Source: RI-92 sp037384645
Lineage (GTDB): Bacteria > Pseudomonadota > Gammaproteobacteria > UBA6429 > Thiohalophilaceae
Length of the DNA: 8,108 nucleotides
Reading direction: 5' to 3'
Assembly (NCBI GenBank): GCA_037384645.1
Contig: JARRNT010000081.1
Span: 1-8,108, forward strand
Below the pieces are notes generated by a model. That model was not told the origin of the DNA and ran no database searches. It saw nothing but the letters and a program-made list of their open reading frames with translations. Positions 1 through 6,193 of the stretch are shown here, in pieces (position 1 is the first letter of the stretch; each line of letters begins with the position of its first letter). Both the position numbers and the translations under genes were made by a program.

Positions 1-501
1 CGCAATCTTGACGGGCGCTATGACAAGCTCGTATCGATCGAAATGATCGAAGCGGTTGGGCATCAGTATTACCCGGCATATTTTCAACAATGCAGTCGCC
101 TGCTCAATCCCGATGGGCTCATGTTATTACAGGCGATTACCATCGCTGATCAACAATACGCAGCCGCCAGAAACTCGGTTGATTTTATCCAGCGTTACAT
201 CTTCCCGGGCAGTTGTATACCCTCAGTCACCGCCATGCTCAATGCCGTGACCGGGCACACTGACCTGCGCCTGTTTGACCTGCAGGATATCGGTCCGCAC
301 TATGCCACTACCCTGCGTGCCTGGCGCAACAATTTTTTCAGGCAGGCCGAAGCCGTGCGCCAACTGGGCTACAGCCAGGAATTCATGCGGATGTGGGAGT
401 TTTACCTGTGCTATTGCGAAGGCGGCTTCATCGAACGCGCTATCAGCGACGTGCATATGCTCCTGGCCAAACCCGGGAACCGGCGGGTTCCCCTTGACTA
501 G
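1..501 (+). CDS. Cyclopropane-fatty-acyl-phospholipid synthase family methyltransferase, C-terminal fragment
   Basis: The reading frame is open from the first base, so the N-terminus lies outside the window; the first in-frame ATG (43) is internal. The visible 166 residues match the C-terminal half of CFA synthases, which transfer a methylene group from S-adenosylmethionine to unsaturated phospholipid acyl chains at the inner membrane. Recognisable blocks are DKLVSIEMIEAVG (the Glu corresponds to the conserved Glu in E. coli FEHVG), the YIFPGSCIPS block, the TTLRAW block, and the MWEFYLCYCEGGF block with the conserved Tyr. The E. coli LLHTIG motif reads LLQAITI here, so the active-site His is replaced by Gln; I believe this marks a sister subfamily of SAM-dependent methyltransferases. 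Full E. coli Cfa is about 380 residues, so more than half is missing. The family call is firm. The exact substrate is not, because the SAM-binding part is not visible. Confidence 0.9.
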   Translation, partial: RNLDGRYDKLVSIEMIEAVGHQYYPAYFQQCSRLLNPDGLMLLQAITIADQQYAAARNSVDFIQRYIFPGSCIPSVTAMLNAVTGHTDLRLFDLQDIGPHYATTLRAWRNNFFRQAEAVRQLGYSQEFMRMWEFYLCYCEGGFIERAISDVHMLLAKPGNRRVPLD

Positions 502-548
502 CCAGGACTGCAGTTGGCAATCAACCTGTGTCCCGACCAGAGGCCGTA

Positions 549-592
549 AAAACCGGATCTAAAGGCCCTGGGAAACCGGGCATTGCGGTTTT
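549..592. terminator. Nested hairpin after the CFA-like gene, possible terminator
   Basis: An outer inverted repeat AAAACCG (549-555) / CGGTTTT (586-592) encloses an inner hairpin at 565-581. In the inner one GCCC and GG pair with CC and GGGC around a GAAA tetraloop, with one bulged T. The right arm ends in TTTT (589-592). It lies about 50 bases after the stop codon at 499-501, so it could end the rightward transcript. The T run is short and is part of the outer stem, so termination is an inference. Confidence 0.35.
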
Positions 593-600
593 CGAGGCAC

Positions 601-629
601 TTCGGGCGATGCCTGTCGCATCGCCCGAA
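601..629. terminator. Perfect 12-bp hairpin between convergent genes
   Basis: TTCGGGCGATGC (601-612) is the exact reverse complement of 618-629, with a 5-base loop. It sits between the rightward CFA-like gene, which ends at 501, and the leftward cyanase gene, whose stop is at 673. That is where a terminator shared by both directions is expected. There is no T tract on either side, so it may act as a 3'-end stabiliser or a Rho-associated structure instead. Confidence 0.5.
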
Positions 630-672
630 CATGCAGCCGCTTATCGTCCTATTCCGGATCGATGAATGCTGG

Positions 673-1167
673 TTACCAGCTCTTGTAGGGCAGGAATTTC
701 CCGTTCATGGTCACTACGACTCGGTCGCCGGCAGGATTTTCTTCCTTGTCGATATCGAGAGAGAAGTCGATGGCGCTCATGATGCCGTCACCAAATTTCT
801 CATGAATGATCTCTTTGATGGTATCGCCGTAGACCCCGACGATCTCATACAGGCGATAAATTACCGGGTCCTGTGGCACGGTCTTGTCCCAGCCCTTGTG
901 CGGAAAGGTCTGCAGGGCAATGCTCACATCCGGCCCCAGCTCCAGTACTTCACAAAGCTTTTCCGCCAGCTCCGGTTTCATGCTGTTTTTGCCGAAACAG
1001 GCGGACGTTAGCCAGACCGCACCCACGCCCAGCTGTTCCGCGATAGCTTCCCAGGTCAGCGATTTGGCCAGCTTGGCGCCAATAATCGCCTCGGTCATTT
1101 CTTCCTTACTCATAATGCCCTTGGCATTGCCGGTAGAGGGTGTGATATAGGCTGCAACAGTGCTCAT
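673..1167 (-). CDS. cynS: Cyanate hydratase (cyanase)
   Basis: Cyanase is a cytoplasmic decameric enzyme that converts cyanate plus bicarbonate to ammonia and carbon dioxide. It detoxifies cyanate and frees nitrogen. The protein has 164 residues, against 156 in E. coli. The N-terminal region (about 20-90) corresponds to the helix-turn-helix-like domain of the family, with EAIAEQLGVGAVWLTSACFG. The C-terminal catalytic domain carries DPVIYRLYEIVGVYG and HEKFGDGIMSAIDF. The catalytic triad Arg-Glu-Ser of E. coli (R96, E99, S122) is present as R105, E108 and S131, and the chain ends in GKFLPYKSW like other cyanases. The start at 1167 has a good ribosome site, AGGAG about 8 bases upstream. The gene lies 41 bases after the sulfurtransferase gene on the same strand, so they are probably co-transcribed. 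No carbonic anhydrase gene (cynT) is next to it, unlike the E. coli cyn operon. Confidence 0.97.
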   Translation of the reverse strand: MSTVAAYITPSTGNAKGIMSKEEMTEAIIGAKLAKSLTWEAIAEQLGVGAVWLTSACFGKNSMKPELAEKLCEVLELGPDVSIALQTFPHKGWDKTVPQDPVIYRLYEIVGVYGDTIKEIIHEKFGDGIMSAIDFSLDIDKEENPAGDRVVVTMNGKFLPYKSW

Positions 1168-1208
1168 AGTATTACTCCTGAAATTGTCTTAATTGAAAAT
1201 AACCTGGT

Positions 1209-2079
1209 TTATGCCGCGGCCAGCACATTCTCGTCGATAGGCAAATCGAGATTGCGTGACCACTCATTCCAGGAACCGAAATAGATTTTCAGATTCTTGA
1301 TACCCGCCTCTTGCAGGGCAACAAAGGTATTAGAAGCCCGCGCCCCCTTGAAGCAGTAAATAATGACTTCCGAATCAGCATTGATGCCGATCTTGCTGCA
1401 GGCCTCCGCCACGGTTTGCGGNNNNNNNNNNNNNNNNNNNNNNNNNNNNNNNNNNNNNNNNNNNNNNNNNNATCAGGTTATACCACTCAAGCCAGACGGC
1501 ACTGGGGATACGCCCCTTACGCGGACAGAAATCGACACCATAGGGCGAAGAGCTCACGCCGATCCATTCATCCTTGTCACGCACGTCCAGCAGGACAATA
1601 TCGGGATCCGAAATCGCATCGAGTACTTCATCTTCTGTCGCGATCAGGCTGGTCGGACTGCTGCTGACCGGAAACGTTACCGGCGTGGGCATCGGGACGT
1701 CTGTGGTCACGGGCAGGCCCTCTGCTTCCCAGCCGGCCAGGCCACCGTGCAATACAGCGGCATTTTCATAGCCAAGTGATTTAAGCAGGAAATAGCCACG
1801 GCACGACTGACCGAATCCGGTGTTCATCGCATCTTCATACAGGACGGCAGTTTCTTCCCCGGAGAGTCCGGCCTTGCCAAACAATTCGGCAAACTTGTCT
1901 TCGAGTTCGTCGAGCCCATCCGTATCCGTTGTCGCAAGATAGGTAAAGATTTCACGAATATTGACTGCGCCTGGTATATGCCCTGCAGCGTAACTCTCCG
2001 GGTCGCGGGTATCAATTACGACAACCGGAGTATTCTCCATCAGGTTAGCCAATTCAATCGGCTGTAATAATGTCTTCAT
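1209..2079 (-). CDS. Tandem-rhodanese-domain sulfurtransferase, interrupted by assembly gap
   Basis: Two rhodanese domains in one chain, the layout of thiosulfate and 3-mercaptopyruvate sulfurtransferases, which move sulfane sulfur to cyanide or other thiophiles. The first domain (residues about 1-125) has VVVIDTRDPESYAAGHIPGAV and NAAVLHGGLAGWEAEG but no cysteine in its active-site loop (YEDAMNTG), so it is the inactive structural domain. The second begins near residue 146, with IVLLDVRDKDEW and GRIPSAVW. After the gap it continues to the active loop YCFKGARAS and the YFGSWNEWSR segment. The catalytic residue would be the Cys of CFKGARA. The 50 N at 1422-1471 remove the link between WLEWYNL and PQTVAEACSKIG, and the frame changes across them, so the true gap is not 50 bases. 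The start at 2079 is chosen because GAAGGAG lies 7-8 bases upstream; an in-frame ATG at 2142 has no such site. The gene is probably the first of a leftward operon with cynS. Confidence 0.88.
1422..1471. other. Assembly gap of 50 N inside the sulfurtransferase gene
   Basis: Exactly 50 undetermined bases. The coding frames on the two sides do not line up (the offset is one base), although both sides clearly belong to the same sulfurtransferase. The run is therefore a placeholder of unknown true length, or the flanks hold a small error. Judging by family architecture, about 15-30 residues should be missing. Confidence 0.95.
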
Positions 2080-2257
2080 GATCGTGCTCCTTCTCGTCGC
2101 CAGGTTGGTTATACATAAAAAAATGTCACGCAAGTTCGTCATTAACTCCTAAGCAAAAGCCGATCCAGTTTCTACAAATTCTTGCAATGCCATGTTTTAT
2201 CGTGGAATTTATCAGCGCATACCGATTTACGCCTGCTTTGCATCTCGAATTGCACAG

Positions 2258-2340
2258 TGACATTGTCATCAATGACAAACAGACAGCCAGATACAGGCAA
2301 TTCGGCACATTGTCGACAAAGCCGGACAATGTACTTGTCC
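2258..2340. promoter_or_regulatory. Cluster of inverted TTGTC/GACAA half-sites, candidate activator enhancer
   Basis: Six exact TTGTC/GACAA pentamers form three inverted pairs. The first is TTGTCATCAATGACAA (2263-2278), a 7+2+7 palindrome. The second is TTGTCGACAA (2310-2319), a 10-base palindrome. The third is GGACAATGTACTTGTCC (2324-2340), with arms of 6 and a 5-base spacer. The second and third also combine into ACATTGTC-N10-GACAATGT (2307-2332). A further TGACA at 2258-2262 faces TGTCA at 2264-2268. The cluster lies roughly 90-170 bases upstream of the start point predicted from the -24/-12 element, the usual range for sigma-54 enhancers. Which protein binds is inferred; the sigma-54 activator at the right end of the window is the natural candidate. 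Confidence 0.6.
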
Positions 2341-2400
2341 AAACCCCACCGCATTGTGCACCCAGGATGATAATGCCTTCAAAAACAAGGCCTTCAACAC

Positions 2401-2417
2401 TTGGCACAAGGATTGCC
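2401..2417 (+). promoter_or_regulatory. Sigma-54 (-24/-12) promoter of the OsmC operon
   Basis: TTGGCACAAGGATTGCC contains TGGCAC, five bases, then TTGC, the RpoN consensus. The GG (2403-2404) and GC (2415-2416) pairs are 12 bases apart, as required. The predicted start point is near 2428, giving a leader of about 66 bases before the ATG at 2494. The orientation is toward the operon, and a sigma-54 activator gene lies in the same window, which supports the call. Confidence 0.85.
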
Positions 2418-2493
2418 ATAGAAAATAAAACTGGCCTGGCAATTAGCGCAGCGCCGGCACTTACATAGACGCAACGACGAAGGAGAACATCTT

Positions 2494-3042
2494 ATGACAA
2501 CTGCAACTTCCACCCTGAGCATGAGTACAGAAGCCCTGCGCCCGCTGGACAAGGAAGGCCTGGGCGCCCTGGCCGTCAAGGGCAAGGCCAACCCGCAAAA
2601 TGTTGTGACGCTCAAGGCCAAGACCGTTTGCGAAGGCCAGTTTCGCAACATGACCTATGTACGCAACCTGGACCCGATGTTGATCGATGAGCCGCCGCAT
2701 CTGCTGGGAGAAGACAACGCGCCTAACCCGTCTGAAGCAGTACTGGCCTGCCTTGGTGCCTGTCTTTCCGTTGGCGTGCACGCCAATGCCACCGCCCAGG
2801 GCATTACCCTCACCAACCTGGAACTGGAACTGGAAGGCGATATTAACGTGACCGCCGTCTGGGGTGTCGGCGATCTGGATCCAGAGAAGCTACTCGGCTT
2901 TACCGATGTGCGCGTTAAAATTCATCTCGATGGCGACGCTAGTCGTGAACAACTCGAAGAGCTGGTCGCGCATGCCAATATCTGGTCACCTGTTGCCAAT
3001 ACCCTGCGCAACCCTGTCAACGTGGATGTCTCACTTGGCTGA
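2494..3042 (+). CDS. OsmC-like family protein, first gene of the sigma-54 operon
   Basis: A 182-residue protein of the OsmC/Ohr superfamily, whose studied members are cytoplasmic dimeric thiol peroxidases acting on organic hydroperoxides. The family core is visible: an N-terminal beta region with VCEGQFRNMTYVRN (44-58), then NPSEAVLACLGACLSVGVHA (78-97), the helix that carries the first redox cysteine (Cys90 matches the AAC of E. coli OsmC). Where OsmC has the second cysteine in a CPV motif, this protein has ANIWSPVANTL, so Trp164 stands in place of Cys. Cys46 and Cys86 are the only other cysteines. Classical two-cysteine peroxidase chemistry is therefore doubtful, and a binding or sulfur-handling role is possible. 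The start at 2494 is fixed by AAGGAG at 2480-2485. The next gene follows after 44 bases. Confidence 0.87.
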   Translation: MTTATSTLSMSTEALRPLDKEGLGALAVKGKANPQNVVTLKAKTVCEGQFRNMTYVRNLDPMLIDEPPHLLGEDNAPNPSEAVLACLGACLSVGVHANATAQGITLTNLELELEGDINVTAVWGVGDLDPEKLLGFTDVRVKIHLDGDASREQLEELVAHANIWSPVANTLRNPVNVDVSLG

Positions 3043-3086
3043 AATTTGTGACCTTTTACTGACTACAGAATGGCGCAGGAAATCTT

Positions 3087-4241
3087 ATGACAACAGCCAC
3101 ATCAGAACGAAGTGATATCGTGCTGGACGCAAGTCCAGCACCTTTTCAACTTAATTCAGGGGTCCTCGAATCGACGCAGGCGATCAGTGAGTCAACGTTA
3201 CGCAAATTAACGGTGGAAATTGACAGGGAGGGACTCTATCCCAGGCAGGTATTACAGGACCTGGGACAGGCCGGCGTATTTGCCCAACACCTCGCTTCCC
3301 AAAACCCCGCTGCAATGACGGATCTGAACACAGCCGTGGCGGCGATGGGGATCGTTTCCCGCGAATGCATGTCTACCGGCTTCATGACCTGGTGCCAGGA
3401 TGTACTGGGATGGTATCTGGAGAATTCCGAGAATACTTACCTGCAGCAGAAAATTCTGCCCCAGGTCGCAACCGGGAATTTCCTCGGTGGCACCGCCCTG
3501 TCCAACCCCATGAAATATTTTTCCAATATCGAACCGCTGCAACTGAGCGCGACACCGGTTGACGGTGGTTACGTGGTGAATGGCACTCTGCCCTGGGTTT
3601 CCAACCTGGGGCCGGATCATTACTTTGGCGCAATTGCACGCACGGATGATGCCAGTCCACGGGAGATCATGTTCCTCGTCCCCTGTGCAAGCGACGGTTT
3701 CCAGTTGTTACATAACGCCGAGTTCACCGCAATGGAAGGCACCGGCACATTTGGTTGCCAGTTCCGCAATTGCTTTATCCCGGAAACTCATATTATTGCT
3801 GACCCGGTCAAACCTTTCATTCAGAAGATCAAGGCCGGCTTTATCATGTTACAGGGCGGCATGGCCCTGGGCGTGATTGAAAGCTGTATCGATATCATGC
3901 GTGAGGTCGAACCCATGCTCGGTCATGTAAATCGCTACCTGGAGGACCGCCCCGAGGAGCTGGCTGCCGACCTTGATGACCTCAGCCAGCGTCTTAACCT
4001 GGCACTCGCTGACCCCTATAACGAAAGTCACGAATTCATCCAGCAGGTCATCCAGTTGCGACTCGAAGCCTCCGAACTGAGTCTGCGTGCCGCCCATTCC
4101 GCCATGCTTCACACTGGTGCTCGCGGTTACCTGGCGCAGGCACCGGCGCAACGCAAGCTGCGTGAAGCTTACTTTGTCGCGATTGTCACCCCGGCGATTA
4201 AACACCTGCGTAAAGAACTCGACGCTATGGTAAGCAACTGA
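3087..4241 (+). CDS. Acyl-CoA-dehydrogenase-like flavoprotein, probably not a true dehydrogenase
   Basis: A 384-residue protein with the acyl-CoA dehydrogenase fold. It has an N-terminal helical domain (about 35-130). The middle beta domain has GGTALSNP (134-141), matching the TEP-type flavin/substrate motif, and GYVVNGTLPWVSN (161-173), matching the usual dGGYvlnGxKxwisN. The C-terminal helical domain contains HTGARGYLAQAPAQRKLREAY (342-362), matching the GGxGY...R..RD segment. In dehydrogenases such as MCAD this is followed by YEGT with the catalytic Glu; here the stretch reads VAIVTPAIKHLRK, with no acidic residue. This resembles flavin-dependent monooxygenases and other non-dehydrogenase members of the fold. 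FAD or FMN use is inferred. The start at 3087 has AGGAAA 6-10 bases upstream. The fused rubredoxin reductase encoded downstream could supply electrons. The substrate is unknown. Confidence 0.85.
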   Translation: MTTATSERSDIVLDASPAPFQLNSGVLESTQAISESTLRKLTVEIDREGLYPRQVLQDLGQAGVFAQHLASQNPAAMTDLNTAVAAMGIVSRECMSTGFMTWCQDVLGWYLENSENTYLQQKILPQVATGNFLGGTALSNPMKYFSNIEPLQLSATPVDGGYVVNGTLPWVSNLGPDHYFGAIARTDDASPREIMFLVPCASDGFQLLHNAEFTAMEGTGTFGCQFRNCFIPETHIIADPVKPFIQKIKAGFIMLQGGMALGVIESCIDIMREVEPMLGHVNRYLEDRPEELAADLDDLSQRLNLALADPYNESHEFIQQVIQLRLEASELSLRAAHSAMLHTGARGYLAQAPAQRKLREAYFVAIVTPAIKHLRKELDAMVSN

Positions 4242-4289
4242 CCCGTTTATGAACTCGCAACAGATACAACGCTTACAGAAGGAAAGCTC

Positions 4290-4694
4290 ATGTTAACGTA
4301 TGAATGCACAGAATCCGCTGACGATATCAGCGCCAGGTTGATCACCGCCATCACTGATAACAAGATGCGACTGGTGGCGCATATTAACGGGCAGGCCAAC
4401 GCCGCCAAAATTGGTCGTGACGTGCCGCCCGATCAGATCCTGGAGGTGTTTCGCCCCGATTTCGCGGTACGGGTATGGGAAGCCTGCAAACCGGCCGGAA
4501 TGGATATCCCGCTGCGCATTCATATTTACGAAGATTCAGCCGGCAATGTCATTGTCGCCTACCGGACGGCGGTGGAAACTTTCGCGGCTTACGAAAATCC
4601 GGCACTCACAGCGATCGGCAAGGAACTCGACGCGATTTTTGTCAATATCCTGAGTGTGGTGACGCTGACGACAGCGGAAGCAGCCCATGACTAA
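4290..4694 (+). CDS. DUF302 family protein
   Basis: A 134-residue protein with no signal peptide or membrane segment. The diagnostic part is the second half: VFRPDFAVRVWEACKPAGMDIPLRIHIYEDSAGNVIVAYRT (about 53-93), in the DUF302 pattern where a strand is followed by aLPlrvlVyedxxGxvxvxY. DUF302 proteins have no established biochemical activity, and they often occur near redox or sulfur genes. AAGGAAAG precedes the ATG at 4290 at good spacing. Its stop codon overlaps the start of the next gene in ATGACTAA (4687-4694), which implies translational coupling and a shared role with the rubredoxin reductase. The family call is fairly sure; the function is not known. Confidence 0.8.
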   Translation: MLTYECTESADDISARLITAITDNKMRLVAHINGQANAAKIGRDVPPDQILEVFRPDFAVRVWEACKPAGMDIPLRIHIYEDSAGNVIVAYRTAVETFAAYENPALTAIGKELDAIFVNILSVVTLTTAEAAHD

Positions 4695-6126
4695 TATCCC
4701 GTATCAAAAATATATTTGCCGTATCTGCGGCTTCATTTACGACGAGGCCGAAGGCGATCCGGACAGTGGCCTGCCGCCAGGCACACGATTTGCCGACATA
4801 CCCGATGACTGGACCTGTCCGCTGTGTGGCGTATCCAAGGTCGATATGATCTTACTGGACGATTTCCAGCAGGATCTGCAAACCGCGGCAAGTGTCACGC
4901 CGTTTGACATTCATCTACGACGTTGCGCCGACAGCAAACATGCTATCGTTGTAATCGGTGCCGGTATCGCGGGCTGGACTGCTGTTGCAGAAATCCGTGA
5001 GCACGACATGGATACGCCGATCATCATGATCAGCGGTGGCGCTGCCGACTACTATCCGAAACCATTGTTATCAATGGCCTATACGCAACAACGCGAGCCC
5101 GATGCCATCGTGGAAGCCAGTGGCCCGGCCAGGGCAGCAGAACTGAACATTGTATTGCGTGAACATACCAAGGTTATTGCCATTAATCGCAAACGTAAGC
5201 GCCTGCTCACCACGCGCGGCTCTATCTATTACGACAAGCTGATCCTTGCCACCGGTGCACACCAGGCCGAATTGCGCTGTCGCGGCAACGGTGTTGATGC
5301 CGTGCTGCGCGTCAACGATCTGGACAGTTATCGCCAGCTGCGAGCGCAGCTGCCGCAACCCGGCAAGCGGGTGGCGATCATCGGCGCTGGCCTGATCGGA
5401 TGTGAGCTGGCCGACGACCTGACCCGGGGTGGGCACGAAGTCACGCTGGTTGAACGCGGCAGCCAGCCATTATTACAACTTCTACCCAGGACCCTGGCCC
5501 AGTCCCTGCGCCAACAATTATCGGAACGCGGCATACATTGCCAGGTCCTGCGCGAAGTCGATGCCATCGATCGGATCGATCACGGCCTGCTGATCACGTT
5601 CAAGGATGGCAGTGTCATGGAGACCGACGTTGTCATCAGCGCAATCGGCCTGGTAGCGAATACCCGGCTGGCAGCCGCCGCCGATCTGGACTGTCGACGC
5701 GGTATCCTGGTGGATGCACAGGACATGCGCAGTAGCGACCCGGATATCTATGCCCTTGGCGACTGCGCCCAGGTCGGGCAACAGTGTTTTTCCTACATCG
5801 AACCCATTCATCGTCAGGCCAAGACCCTCGTGGCCAGTCTGGCCGGCAAGACCCGGCCTTTCATTCCGCACCAGCCCCTGATCCGGGTCAAGACCACCAG
5901 CCTGCCACTGGTCGTCTGCCCCCCGCCGGCACAACATAGCGGCCACTGGCACCTGGTCAAGGCCGACGCCAAGGGCCATTACCTGGTATTTCTGGCGGGC
6001 GGCCGCTTGCTGGGTTTTGCCCTGAGCGGCACATTCACGCAATATGGCCAGCGGCTGTATACCGACGTCATGGCGACATTGCAGGCACAGTCGGAAGCCG
6101 CCGCATCGCAGCAGCTAAGCGCCTGA
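4687..6126 (+). CDS. Rubredoxin fused to FAD-dependent NAD(P)H oxidoreductase
   Basis: A 479-residue fusion. Residues 1-55 are a complete rubredoxin with the iron ligands in CRICG (Cys11, Cys14) and CPLCG (Cys44, Cys47), plus the conserved YDEAEGDPDSGLPPGTRF segment. From about 84 on follows a rubredoxin-reductase-like flavoprotein. It shows an FAD motif GAGIAG (91-96), an ATG motif at 188-190, an NAD(P)H-binding GAGLIG (233-238) with Glu256 at the end of the second strand (favouring NADH), and YALGDCAQ (355-362), the FAD-ribityl/phosphate motif. The reaction would be hydride from NAD(P)H to FAD, then single electrons to the rubredoxin iron and on to a partner. In most systems rubredoxin and its reductase are separate proteins; fusion removes the diffusion step. 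The likely partner is a product of the same operon, perhaps the acyl-CoA-dehydrogenase-like flavoprotein (inference). The gene overlaps the DUF302 gene by 8 bases. Confidence 0.94.
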   Translation: MTNIPYQKYICRICGFIYDEAEGDPDSGLPPGTRFADIPDDWTCPLCGVSKVDMILLDDFQQDLQTAASVTPFDIHLRRCADSKHAIVVIGAGIAGWTAVAEIREHDMDTPIIMISGGAADYYPKPLLSMAYTQQREPDAIVEASGPARAAELNIVLREHTKVIAINRKRKRLLTTRGSIYYDKLILATGAHQAELRCRGNGVDAVLRVNDLDSYRQLRAQLPQPGKRVAIIGAGLIGCELADDLTRGGHEVTLVERGSQPLLQLLPRTLAQSLRQQLSERGIHCQVLREVDAIDRIDHGLLITFKDGSVMETDVVISAIGLVANTRLAAAADLDCRRGILVDAQDMRSSDPDIYALGDCAQVGQQCFSYIEPIHRQAKTLVASLAGKTRPFIPHQPLIRVKTTSLPLVVCPPPAQHSGHWHLVKADAKGHYLVFLAGGRLLGFALSGTFTQYGQRLYTDVMATLQAQSEAAASQQLSA

Positions 6127-6164
6127 AGTAAGACAATATTCTCAGCTGTTGCGGAGTCAGCCTG

Positions 6165-6189
6165 GCGTTGTCTCGGCCTGAGACAACGC
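6165..6189 (+). terminator. Perfect 10-bp hairpin at the end of the operon
   Basis: GCGTTGTCTC (6165-6174) pairs exactly with GAGACAACGC (6180-6189) around a 5-base loop. It starts 38 bases after the stop of the rubredoxin reductase gene, which suits a terminator or 3'-end stabiliser. There is no T tract. The hairpin ends 4 bases before the ATG at 6194, so it could instead mask ribosome access to the membrane-protein gene. Confidence 0.5.
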
Positions 6190-6193
6190 AATC

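Larger units (their letters stand above)
2080..2493. promoter_or_regulatory. Divergent intergenic control region
   Basis: This 414-base stretch separates the leftward sulfurtransferase-cynS pair from the rightward OsmC-led operon, and I see no credible gene in it. It is more AT-rich than the genes near 2100-2220. It contains a strong rightward -24/-12 element (2401-2417) and a dense group of TTGTC/GACAA inverted repeats (2258-2340). For the leftward operon I found only a weak sigma-70-like candidate: TATAAC on the minus strand at 2113-2108, with no good -35 box at the right distance. Confidence 0.8.

Noticed and set aside
583..1011. Open frame of 142 codons on the plus strand
   Set aside because: It lies antisense to the clearly recognised cyanase gene and has no family resemblance.
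2108..2136. Sigma-70 promoter for the leftward sulfurtransferase-cynS operon
   Set aside because: A TATAAC box is present, but no acceptable -35 box stands 16-18 bases from it, so it is only mentioned within the intergenic region.
2080..2142. Upstream in-frame ATG at 2142 for the sulfurtransferase
   Set aside because: The extension shows no homology and lacks a ribosome site, while 2079 has GAAGGAG at proper spacing.
2258..2340. Classical NifA enhancer TGT-N10-ACA
   Set aside because: No TGT/ACA pair with exactly ten bases between was found in the palindrome cluster; spacings are 2, 8 or 12.
2150..2400. CRISPR-like or tandem repeat in the control region
   Set aside because: The repeated units are short inverted half-sites with irregular spacing and no constant repeat-spacer pattern.
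5518..6042. Long minus-strand open frame of 174 codons
   Set aside because: Antisense shadow of the rubredoxin reductase gene, whose motifs are complete through this region.
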